Part shown: piece by piece, positions 11,901 to 21,481 of the stretch
How the letters are laid out: each line of letters begins with the position of its first letter
Position numbering within the stretch: position 1 is the stretch's first letter
Assembly (NCBI GenBank): GCA_013397075.1
Contig: VWZS01008147.1
Location: forward strand, 437,657-501,656
Length of the DNA: 64,000 nt
DNA from: Rhabdornis inornatus
Lineage: Eukaryota; Chordata; Aves; Passeriformes; Rhabdornithidae
Reading direction: 5' to 3'
Made by a program: the position numbers and the translations under genes
The notes under the pieces: generated by a model
What the model was told of the DNA's origin: nothing
What the model saw: the letters and a program-made list of their open reading frames with translations, nothing else
Databases searched by the model: none

Positions 11901-14900
11901 CAATGCTACAATTTTCAAAGGAAGTCTGGTGGGGTTTTTGGACAGGTGGGTGGGTGTTAGTTGGGTTTTTTTAAATGTGTCATTCTTGCTGGGAGGCACA
12001 CAGCATTTTTAACCTGTTTTGTTTTTTTTTTCCCTTAGCCTCCTCTCTTCTGGTTTATCTCATAATGTTTTAATTTTTGTTTAAAGTCAAGTGCTTATGT
12101 GGTTATGGATGGTATTTTAAAATGGATGATGATTCTTTTATTTATACAGCAGTTGTATTGTGTGGAGGGATTCTAGGAACAGACACAGAGTCAGCAGCAT
12201 TTAACAAATGAAAACATTATTCCTCCTTAACTGGGATAATTAACCTTAACAACATCAAATTCTGGGGGAAAACCTGGGCCAGTTTTACTCTTCATCTCTT
12301 GATAAAAGTCTGTGTCTGAAGAAATCTGGGCTTGCTGAATCTGCTCATGTTCTGAAGTCTAAAGGGCAAAGGCATCAATCAAAACCTTTCAAAATAACAG
12401 GCAGCATTTAGAAGCAGAAAGTAATTCCATTTTCTAGCCCAGACCTTCCCTCCAAGACCCAACTATTCACAGAGTCTCACTGCACTGCACTGGATCTTTC
12501 TCTTCCAAGAGACACATTGTTAATCTACTATCAAAAAGTGAAAATCTATTTCCAGTATCAGTTCCCTTCTCCTGAACCTCATTCTGCCTGCAGCTCTTCA
12601 AAAGCAGGATTCACTATGCTAACATGCAGGATCATGTTAACAAGAAAGAAATCAAAAATTTAAGTCAATGTTTTTCTCTTCTCTCTTGTGTTGGAAAGCT
12701 CACAATGAAGGAAATGTATCTTTCTAGGAAAAATCACTTGTTTGATTTTGCCATCCAAAGCCTTTTAAAATCATGTTGTGTAACTGTTGAACAGCATGCA
12801 GGCAGATATTTTATGAAGATGGAAAATAACCTCCGCCCCTCTTCCCACTGAGCTTTCTATCCAACACACATTTCCCACTTCAGCCTCTGTGACAAAGCAT
12901 AGCTCAGTGAAACCTCTTCCACCTTTCTTTTATTCTTAAAAGCACCAAAAAAAAAAGCCTTGAAACAGTAACAACGAATTCTTCCCACTGCCTCTCTGAA
13001 CACATTTTCTGTAGGGATGTCACTTACAGGTCCTCTCACATGAGACTGTAAAATTCAGCAGTGAGTTCATTGTTTTGTTTTTACATATAAAGGCATATAA
13101 AGATTTCTCCAGGTTCAGTTTGTCCAAACACATCACTGGCAGTTTATTCACTATTGCAGTAACTGTTATGAACTGACAGATCACTCGTGCTCACATCTAC
13201 TGTGACTGTGAATGGAACTTCTCTCAGTGCAGACAATCACACACAAACTACTCTGGAAACAAGGACTGAACCACTGAAAGGATGTTCCCCACTCATGGCT
13301 ACCCCAAAGTCTCCCAAAGCACTGCATTCCAGCTCTTGTCCCTTGCAGACCTCTGACAATACTTCCTGAAAGATTTAGTTATGCAAGGTAGTTATTCTGC
13401 CTGAGATGCAGCTCACAAATCTGTTTTCAATTTTAATTCTCAGCAGATAACTGTGAAGTTTACAATCTTTCCACATCAAACATGCTGTTAGGGCCAAGGC
13501 ACAGAGCTAGACTATTGAGAAATGGGAATTTGGCATTGATCAGCCCCTGGACAAAGCATCCATCAGATCTATGCATTAATCTGCAGCAGTAAATATTTTT
13601 TGAACTTTGGATACTCCTTGGAGGCAATAGCTGCTCTGTCAGCAAGACTCAGTCACTGGATTTGTGGAGAGGGCAGAGTTTTATTGGCAGCAGCCACTTT
13701 TCCCCAGTTTGCATTGTTAAAGTGCAACAGGAATATTTGTAATTCTTCATATTTCAATACCTGGCTTCTTCTCAGCTCCCCCACTACTTTCTGACCACAG
13801 AAGCAAACCAACAAGCAGCTCCTGATGACACTAGAGCTGCTATTTCCCCACTAGGTTAATATTAGACCTGGCACAGGATTTGGAATATAGGAAGACTTCA
13901 TATCCCAGAGTCACTCATCCCCTTCTTTGCTAAGGTGACAACAGCTGCCCCAAATCCCACAGCTTAAACAAAATCAGCACTGGATAACTCAAGTATAGAC
14001 CTGATTCAAGGAACTAGAAACCACTCAGTCCACAGAACAAACTCTGCAATTCAAGGAAGACCCTTAAAAAAATCAGCACTCAAGGAATTTCTCACAATTC
14101 TCACTATCCCAGTAGAGATGTGAAATATTTTCCTGGAATAGCAGAAAGAGAAGAGTGGCTCAAGCTCACTAAGAGCAGTGGCAGGTCAGAACTTCAGGAT
14201 TAGACAGGCCTCTGTCTCTGGGAATACATCCAAGCTCCTTGGCAGTGCTGGGATACACGATATCAATTAACACATTTTACTTACTTGCTTTACAGTGGCT
14301 TTGAAGGCACCCAAAATAGCAGCTGCTCCACCACAGTCTCGTTTCATTCCAGGCATAGTAGTCTGTTTAAACAGAACCATAGGATTTTTTTTTGTCTTTC
14401 AAAGAGAATTTCACAGTAATGCCTGCTAGAACCAGTGTTTCTGAGGCTTCTGAGACTCTGGTTTTGACAGTGCTCAGCTGTCAACAACACTAACAAGGAA
14501 CATGTGCCTCTGCTTATTGGTGGATCTGGTCTTGGAACTGCAAAATACTAAACCTGGGCTGCTAAACTGTAAGGAAAATAAAAAGAGAAACATTGTTTAT
14601 ATGTTTCACACTGAGGCCAACTCCAATGGGTTTTGGTTCTGTCTCTGAAACCAGAAATTAAACATCTTTGTTCCTACTTTCTGCTTTTCAGCAGGCAATA
14701 TTTAAAGGGCAAAATATCATGTTGCTATTGAATTGCTCTGTAGTGGTCCCTGAATCCCATCTGGTCTTCTCCCCTGATAGTTTGTGTCCATATGGATGAC
14801 AACAGATCAAGCATTTAACTCAATTAAAAGGTACTTTTGTTTCCTACAGACATTATCTGAACTGCTTTCATCAGAAAACAACAGTGTAAGCAAAGGCAGC

Positions 14901-17900
14901 AGCAGAACAAGTGTTTCTGTACCTTTCCCTTGATGCTGAGTCCTCCAGTGTCATACACAATACCTTTGCCCACCCAGGCAATGGTCTGTGTGGCACCATC
15001 TGGAGTGTGACTGAGAACTGCCAGGGCTGGGGGATGCAGAGCTGCCTTCCCAACTCCATAGATACCTGGAAAACAGAGAATTAAACCTGTGGGGAAGAAA
15101 GACTGCGGGGAGCCCCTGTGGGTATTTTCTTGGTATACTATGAGCAATGAAACAGTTTAAAAAATGTGCAAATGAAACATTACAATGGAGATGGCAAAAC
15201 ATTCCAGTCATCAGCTAGGAAAAAAGTGGAATACTCAACAAGATGTACCTCCAAAGCCTCTCTCTTTCAGCTCCTCATCTCGGATAATGGTAGGAGTAAT
15301 CCCAAGATCCTTGCCAACTTTTTTGATTTCCTTAATAATTCAGAAAAAAAGACATTGTCACATTGTCAGTCAATCATCAGGACACATTTGTGCCTTCCCA
15401 CACAAATGGGTACCCTGCTAAGGGGTTTTTGTGATTTTTGCATGCATACACAAACAAACATTCACAATTTTGGGATGGTGCTGCTTTTCCAATGGCCTAA
15501 TTCCACTGACACATCCTTGACTTACTATGGCATGAAATATAAATTTGACCTTTAGGCTTTGCCAGTAAAAGAAATCTTCTGAGGTAAAGGACAACTGGTC
15601 ACTCTACTGGATCATGATGTAATAGGACAGGAATAATTTCATTCTCAACAGCTTTTCAGATCTTTATGATACAGCTCATTTGGAAATATGCCAACTGTCC
15701 CATAATTTCAGTAACTCTGGTCACCATCAGGTTTAAGACAAGAATCCAGTGCCATGACCAAATGAAAACCTCTTTTTCTCAGCTTCCCAGTGCCCTACTC
15801 CAAGCTGTAAACTCTGCCTCCTTCCAACTTTGCACCGTTCTACGAAACATGAAAGGCCAAAGGAAGAGCCTGAGCACGCCGGTTTGATTTTCTTCCCGCT
15901 GCTGACACACAGCTTTCACCATGAGACAGCAACACTCGGGTTTGATTACTGCAGTCTAGGATTCCAATTAGCAGCTCTCACTCATGAGGTGCATCACCAA
16001 CCTCCAGGAAGCTGTCAGTGTTCATCTCGTTGCAGGGGGTGTCCACGATGCGCGCGGCCAGCCGGACGCCTTCGGTGGCACTGGCCAGGCACTGCCAACA
16101 CAAGGGGGGGACACCTGAGAAGGGGCTGGCCTTTGGCACAGCTTTGCATTCATCCTTCTGCAGCCAACACCACACGTGTGGCTCCTCTGGAGCATGTTAA
16201 TGCTTAACTGCCACCACCACAGTTAAACAATGTCAGCCAAGCTAACCATTATTTATTTTTGTATGTATCCAACTTATTTTTCTATGTGCTTTAATTTCTA
16301 AGCAACTGTATTCTTTTACCCAGCAAACTGGTGTTGCAAAATTTGTATCTCTCTCCATTATCAAAGGGAGACCAAGAAGGCAATGTGAGGTGGAGGAAAG
16401 AAAGATAAGAGGCAGCTAATTCAGGAAGTCACAATGAGCTTATGGGCTGCTAGGGTTGGGAACCTGCAGAGATTCTGTAATCTGCAACATGGGAAATTGC
16501 AGAGTTTGTACAGGGCAGGCAGAGTGGCTGAGGGCAATAAAGATTACTGCTGTGAGATGTTCTATAATGGTAGGCCCATTGGGAAACTGGAATATTTCAT
16601 GTTTGTGTTAAACACGCACTGTTTCCTGATTTCTGGCAAAATGGACTGACCCTCACCTGGACTGAGCAAAAACTTATCTAAGCAAGAGTGGACAGAATCA
16701 AAATGGTCAAGCAGCCAAGGCTGTTCCCTTACAGAAGGATCCTCCTGGCAAAAAAGGACCAGGGAGACACCATTCACCAAGCTTCAACTTTTAATTACCA
16801 TGAACTAACAACTTGAAGCTGTAAGACCTGGGGGAAGGAAACTTTGTGCAAGCTTTCCAGTAGCCACACTCCACTGAGGACCACACACAGCACAAGGGTG
16901 AGTCAAGATGGGTTTCACAGGAATCTGAGGTGTTGGACACTCATTCCTGCTGAGGTATCTGAAGTTTGGCTTGGCCAGACCAGCCTAAGGACGCATTTGT
17001 ATCCCAGCACACTCCTAAACCTTGGCTTGCTTTGGAATGGTGCCCAATTCCTGCAATTACTTCTGATTGCTTTACTGTCCCTAAAGGGGTAAGGACCTTC
17101 TCAGGAGCCAAGCTCTGTCTGGAGTGACTCCCTGTTAGGGCCATGAAGGTAAAAGGAGGTGCTGTAACCCCAAGGCCAAGCCCCAGGGGAGCAGCATGAC
17201 TTCCAGAAATAAGCTGTGCCTGTGTTTGTGTTTCCAGAGTGCTCCAGAGAACCTGGATAATGGCAGCCTTTAATAAGTTCCTTGCAAAGCTCTGACAATC
17301 CCTGCTAGTCCTCACCATAAAATACCCCGTACAACGCAGTAGGTGTAAAATACAACATGCCAAGGGAGAGGTTTAGATAAAAATGTCCTACCACATGCTT
17401 CTTCCATGCTCTGCATTAGCTGTCTGGTACTGGTTGAATTTAAGGGGTGCAAACTCAGCTAAGACGAAGCCAGAAACATTTTTGGCATTGACATCAAAAG
17501 GGAAAAACAGGACGTAGAAATAATTGCAGCTTTGTTTTTAAGTTAAAAATAACCCAAGTGGTTTGGAATCTACCTATCTGAAGGAACTATTTTTGACACC
17601 AGCTATGCTTTTTCTGATTTGGGGCATGGAAAAATGGAGTGATCAAGAGTTGTACTCTCAGCACGCCTGTCTTTGCCACTCTGCTGAAAACTGGGTTGGC
17701 ACCATTTTCTGGGGCCAAATCAGTTCACGCAGTAAGGACCAAGAACAGAGGAAAAGATAGTGAAAAAAAAAACCCCTAAAGCTGTAACGCTGTGAATTTC
17801 AAATGCAGCAACACTATATCCTCTGTCAAATCCATTGCCAAAACTTCGAAGGGATTTCTGTAACCTCACTGATCAGATAAGGAAGTATCCATTTGTACTG

Positions 17901-20149
17901 AAGCACAGAACCTGGAACATTGAACAGGGAGTTCCCTGACAGATTAACTGCAAACCTTGGAATAGCTTTTAAGTTTATGGATCTTGAAGAGGAATGGCCT
18001 GGCATGCCAACAGTTACCTGATGTGGAGTTTCCTCTCTGAAACAGTCAAACAAGGGAAACAGTCTTTGATTTTCTGCCATTGAAAGATGACTTGGACATA
18101 TTTCCTGTACAGCTCATCTCCAAGCTGTTTTGTTTCTAAGGGTCTTGCTTCTGGCCACAGTTCTGCCAGAAAAACTCAGCCAAAGAGGTACATCAGACAG
18201 AAATAGCAGAGGCCATATGTGATCCCTGTTAGGTGACTTTTAGTGACTTCACTGTGATATTCACCTGCACAGTCACACACAGCTTTTGCCTGGGTAGAAA
18301 AGAATGAGAAGCCCACATACTAAAAGTAGTGTAATATTAAAGACTAAAAAGAGACTTTGCATCTGTGATACACGTGAGAGAGGAGACATTTTCTTTGTGC
18401 TGTTTGTTTGGCGTTTTCCACCCGTGAAATCTAAATTCTGAATAACATCCTCAGCACTGCTGCAGTAGTATGTTCAGTATTTCTACTCACAGATGCTGTG
18501 AACTGATCAACTTCAAGGAACCCTGAGCTAAGATAATTACACAACACCTATTCCAGAGGCAACCTGAGACAGATGCATCTGCACATGCAACAAACTGAAG
18601 GAAAAGATGACAGAAAACCCCCAAAATCTTACTTTCAGTGTTGCTAGCTCCATTGGTCCGTTGTTTTGGCCAACCAGGAAGAATTCCACTGTCACAGTTT
18701 TCTTCTCTGTGCGTCTGGAGGCGCTGGACCGATGTGTGAACAGGGGGAAGGCCCTGGCCAGGGCACAGGCAGAGGCGAAGACTTCGGAGCGCTCACACAC
18801 CATCTGCAACAGCAGCCAGCGGCAAAACATGTCACACACCACCAGCTGGGGAAGGATACACTTAAAAGGATCTGTTACCTGCAGTATTACTGGGGAAGGA
18901 GGGAAAAAAAGGAGGTGGGCGGGAAATAACCAAGCCCTGAGTCAAGGCAAGCTCCTTCATCATGGACAGAGAGGCAGCATGAAAGTACCCCAGTGAACTG
19001 GTCCAGTTCATTTCCCGTATGGAAATTAATTACACTGCTGGAATTAGTTCATCCTTAAAAGGGAGCTGGACTGTTGTAATTATACCAGTGCCATTAACAC
19101 AGGTTAGCCTACAGATAAGGACCAAAAAAAGGCACAGGAATCACCAACATGTGCTCAAAACAAATGTAACAAAGGCAGAAATTATATGAGAATGTGAAGG
19201 CTGAAACTGTATGAGAATGTGGCTAATATTAACCCAAAAGTTTGTTAACAGGTAGATTGTTTTTCTGAAGTTCATTACAGAAATTACCAGTAGAAAGCAG
19301 TTTCAGTTAAACATTTTCAAATGGTAAAAATTAAGTAGAGTTATTACACTTGCAAATAAGTTTTCCAAGTGAAGAGTACTATTAAATTTTGTCACTAACA
19401 CTGACTGTATGAGTCTTCTCCAACAAACCACAAATCTGATATTAATTGCAGAACCCACAGAAACAAATAAATTCATTGGGCTTGTACAGAAGATGACCAA
19501 AGAAGTCCAAGAGCTAGTGCTGCAAAGGACTCACACTGGAACATTATTTGCATCAAGACTTTCAAAATTCACTGTACAACACAATCAAGGCACCTCTCAT
19601 GGCTTCTGTAATACTGACATAAAACCCTCCACTCAGGCTACATCAGTCTCCCGAAGCATGTGCTGACATCCCAAATCCTAGTTTGGAAAAAGCCACCACT
19701 AATGGTTCATTTTGCATGGGCATTCCTGGTTGAAGATGTTCCATATGAATCCAGCCTTAATTTCCTCCTCCTAATGTGCTTGAGCATGCACAAGCCACTA
19801 CAGTCAGGTCTTGCCTACATGTCAGTGCAAAACCACTCATGTCAGTGTAATTATATCAGTCAAACTTGTCCACCTCCAGTCTCCTTGGAGACAGCTACAA
19901 CCCAGAAAAGTCGAGAAAACACTCGCTAGACATTTCACCAGAAGCATTTCAGGAGCCACTTACAACAATGCATCTGTTGACCCCTCCTGGCAGGCAGTTC
20001 CTGACCAGGCGGGTGATGAACTGTGCTGCAGACGGGCTGTTGTGCCGGCTGACCCGGGATGGCAGCGCGGCCACCGTGGCATAGTTCAGGTACAGGGGAC
20101 AGCTGTCCGTGGGGTTGGGATTCAGAGTGCTCAGAGCAGACTGCCAGAT
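8793..20149 (-). CDS. NPEPL1: Probable aminopeptidase NPEPL1 (aminopeptidase-like 1), exons 2-12
   Basis: A peptidase family M17 (leucyl aminopeptidase) protein, predicted to remove N-terminal residues from peptides using two metal ions. Eleven exons (19964-20149, 18633-18803, 16002-16091, 15249-15330, 14923-15065, 14285-14362, 11708-11808, 10959-11082, 10441-10617, 9688-9798, 8793-8951) join in frame into 473 codons, every junction having GT donor and AG acceptor. The M17 metal and catalytic residues are all present: K in WVGKGIVYDTGG, D in YDTGG, K in LSIKGK, D in KRDCGG, and D, E and R in NTDAEGR. The human protein has 523 residues as I recall, so about 50 N-terminal residues (exon 1) are missing; the GC-rich block with an N at 20911 is the likely place. 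The C-terminus ends in basic SKRRRLV. STX16 lies upstream on the same strand. Introns hold no recognised gene. Confidence 0.96.
8952..9687 (-). other. NPEPL1: NPEPL1 intron 11
   Basis: A 736-bp intron with a GTGAGT donor and a TTCTAG acceptor. It contains A-rich tracts near 9,223-9,284. No repeat or embedded gene is recognised. Confidence 0.8.
9688..9798 (-). CDS. NPEPL1: NPEPL1 exon 11
   Basis: 37 residues from DRDNTPSSCAGLF to IDIAAPVHA, in phase 0 at both ends. Acceptor TGCTCCCACAG, donor GCC|GTGAGT. The run HIGFDWPGVWVH followed by DIA is a conserved M17 C-terminal core segment. Confidence 0.96.
10441..10617 (-). CDS. NPEPL1: NPEPL1 exon 10
   Basis: 59 residues from GIATGKYHAAVL to VADMKNSVA, phase 0 at both ends. 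Acceptor CCTCACCAG, donor GCA|GTAAGA. It carries the conserved LHFSEFTSAVADMKN stretch seen in NPEPL1 proteins. Confidence 0.96.
10959..11082 (-). CDS. NPEPL1: NPEPL1 exon 9, M17 signature
   Basis: One base completes the K codon from exon 8, then 41 residues follow from TVEINNTDAEGRL to LDMATLTGAQ. NTDAEGRL is the M17 (cytosol aminopeptidase) signature, supplying two metal ligands (D, E) and the catalytic arginine. Acceptor TGCTCCAG, donor CAG|GTATAA. Confidence 0.97.
11708..11808 (-). CDS. NPEPL1: NPEPL1 exon 8
   Basis: 33 residues from GFKDNLHAVFCLAENAVG to DIHVLYSG, plus two bases of the next codon (phase 2 end). Acceptor GTTACAG, donor AAA|GTAAGA. The CLAEN segment is the M17 counterpart of the conserved PxxENMP region, with the NPEPL1-specific spelling. 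Confidence 0.95.
11809..14284 (-). other. NPEPL1: NPEPL1 intron 7
   Basis: A 2.5-kb intron. A stretch near 12,240-12,370 (minus strand) has short open frames but no matched splice pair or similarity that I can defend. No mobile element is recognised. Confidence 0.6.
14285..14362 (-). CDS. NPEPL1: NPEPL1 exon 7
   Basis: 26 residues from TTMPGMKRDCGG to FKATVKQ, phase 0. The D in KRDCGGAAA is the equivalent of a metal-binding aspartate of leucyl aminopeptidase. Acceptor TTTAAACAG, donor CAA|GTAAGT. Confidence 0.96.
14923..15065 (-). CDS. NPEPL1: NPEPL1 exon 6, catalytic core
   Basis: Two bases finish a glycine codon, then 47 residues follow from IYGVGKAALHPP to GGLSIKGK. WVGKGIVYDTGGLSIKGK carries a metal-ligand lysine and aspartate and the catalytic lysine of M17 enzymes. 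Acceptor GTTTTCCAG, donor AAG|GTACAG. Confidence 0.97.
15249..15330 (-). CDS. NPEPL1: NPEPL1 exon 5
   Basis: 27 residues from EIKKVGKDLG to LKERGFG, plus one base. Acceptor GAATTATTAAG is close behind a T-rich run (TTTTTTTCTG). Donor G|GTACAT. Confidence 0.94.
16002..16091 (-). CDS. NPEPL1: NPEPL1 exon 4
   Basis: 30 residues from CLASATEGVRLAARI to NTDSFLE, phase 0, including the conserved VDTPCNEM segment. Acceptor TTGTGTTGGCAG. The donor GAG|GTTGGT departs from the consensus and looks weak, but the reading frame to exon 5 requires it. Confidence 0.95.
16092..18632 (-). other. NPEPL1: NPEPL1 intron 3
   Basis: A 2.5-kb intron between exons 3 and 4. No mobile element, RNA gene or extra exon is recognised. 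Confidence 0.65.
18633..18803 (-). CDS. NPEPL1: NPEPL1 exon 3
   Basis: 57 residues from MVCERSEVFASACALA to GPMELATLK, phase 0. Acceptor CTGCTGTTGCAG, donor AAA|GTAAGA. This belongs to the N-terminal non-catalytic domain of NPEPL1 (FPLFTHRSSASRR, VTVEFFLVGQNNG). Confidence 0.96.
19964..20149 (-). CDS. NPEPL1: NPEPL1 exon 2 (first exon visible)
   Basis: 62 residues from IWQSALSTLNPNPTDSCPLY to VNRCIV, phase 0, including LNYATVAALPSRVSRHNSPS. Acceptor CTCCCCAG, donor GTT|GTAAGT. In human NPEPL1 about 50 residues precede this point; no matching exon could be read upstream. Confidence 0.96.
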
Positions 20150-20689
20150 CTGGGGAGAAACGAACGATTTAAAGACAAAGAACTATGCCAGACTTTCCTT
20201 CCCACCTCACTCCTGCTGTATTTTAGGCACTTTTTAATGACAGGGTTTAGGTGTTGGAAACAAAGAAATTGTGCACAACAACCTCTGGAGTGAAAAGAAA
20301 CAGGAAATTTGACAAACTTGTTCATGAACCAGAAAATATAAATGTACTTTCCATTACAAGCATCCCCTTTAAGCCATATGAATTACAATCTAAAACCACA
20401 CAGTTTAGGGCACAGGCTGGTTCAGAGCTTTCTTAACTTGAGACAGTTTTCCTAGTGATAAATAGGAGGACTGATTTACTAGCTCCGAATTATTATTTCA
20501 CATAGCAATTTAATTAAAAACAAATAAAACCAAGAAGGGTAAATATTGTCTTAAGAGACTGGGGAGCCCTGTATAAAAACCCCTGCCAAACATCTAGCGA
20601 CCTAAAAGCCGCAATGCAAAACGTTTATCATTCTACCACAAGCCATCACCACCACTAAACAAACAGGTCCGCAGCTTCCACCGCAGCGG

Positions 20690-20985
20690 CTGCGGGCGGG
20701 GAGGGGGCTCTCAGCGCTCAGTGCAGCCGTCCCCTGTCCCCTCAGAGAGGGCAAAGCGCCTTTCCCCCGCCGGGGTGGGCACAAGGGCTGCGGGAGCCGC
20801 TGCCCGGGCGGCGCCGCCGCAGCAACAGGCTCGGCCCGGTCCGGCCCGGGGGTGCCCGGGGCACAGCGGCGCTGAGGGCCGGGCCCAGGGCCGGGGGCTG
20901 CGGGCCGGGGNCCCCGGGCCCGGCTCCGCGGGGCGGGGACGCGCCGGTGTCGCGGCAGCGCCGGGCACGGCCGGGGCAGGCTGTG
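20690..20985. promoter_or_regulatory. NPEPL1: CpG-rich block, likely NPEPL1 promoter island
   Basis: A very GC- and CpG-rich stretch stands out from its AT-rich surroundings, just upstream of NPEPL1 exon 2 and broken by an N at 20911. On the minus strand I see neither the expected N-terminal peptide nor a donor that fits. The readable part is therefore probably intron 1 and 5' flank, with exon 1 in the gap. Confidence 0.6.
20911..20911. other. Assembly gap (single N)
   Basis: One N lies between GCCGGGG and CCCCGGG in the NPEPL1 CpG island. A one-base placeholder in such sequence often marks an unresolved gap of unknown length. The absence of NPEPL1 exon 1 on either side supports real missing sequence. 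Confidence 0.65.
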
Positions 20986-21144
20986 GGCACAACGCTGGGC
21001 TCACGGGCCTTGCCCAGTGCCTGGTTCATAGTGCGCTTACATGGTGGGTTGGAATAGAGTAAGGTGTTTGTTCGGATCTTTTTGTAGTTGCCAAGCGCTT
21101 CCTGTTAATGTTCGGTCAGCGGGCAATTATCAGAATGTGCTGAT

Positions 21145-21310
21145 TTAAAAGGAGCCCGCAGAGACCACCGAGTCCAAGTGATGCCCTGCACAGACACCCC
21201 GACAATCCCAGCCTGTCCCTGGGACCGTGGTCCGAACGCTCCTGGAGCTCGGACAGGTTTGGTGCTGTGACCATTCCGTGGGGATGCTGATGCTCACTGA
21301 TCTGCAGCCA
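21145..21310 (-). mobile_element. CR1 LINE fragment (antisense to +)
   Basis: On the + strand the words AGACCACCGAGTCCA, CACAGACACCCCGACAATCC, AGCCTGTCCCTGGGA, CTCCTGGAGCTCGGACAG and TTGGTGCTGTGACCATTCC occur in the order of a reverse-complemented CR1 3' region. It is truncated and diverged. It sits between the NPEPL1 CpG island and the inferred STX16 3' end. Confidence 0.75.
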
Positions 21311-21475
21311 GGAATGCTCTGTTCAATCTTCCACCTACGCGGGAAAAGTGAATTCTGATGCATATAATGGAAATACACCTAAAAAAGAAAAACAAAAAAA
21401 ACCCCAAACCCCAGTCTGAATTCCAGAAAAAGAAACTTCCTTAGAGTAAGGTCTTTGAAGGGACATCACAGAAAC

Positions 21476-21481
21476 TTTATT
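21476..21481 (-). terminator. STX16: Candidate distal STX16 polyadenylation signal
   Basis: AATAAA on the minus strand about 3.4 kb beyond the STX16 stop, followed 55-80 nt later by a T/G-rich run (TGGGGTTTTTTTTG). Human STX16 has a 3' UTR of several kb from memory, which fits. AATAAA copies at 22,864-22,869 and 22,964-22,969 are more proximal alternatives. Confidence 0.4.

Noticed and set aside
20711..21062. GC-rich open frames around the N at 20911 as NPEPL1 exon 1
   Set aside because: None encodes the expected NPEPL1 N-terminus or ends at a donor in the right phase. They are low-complexity products of CpG-rich DNA.
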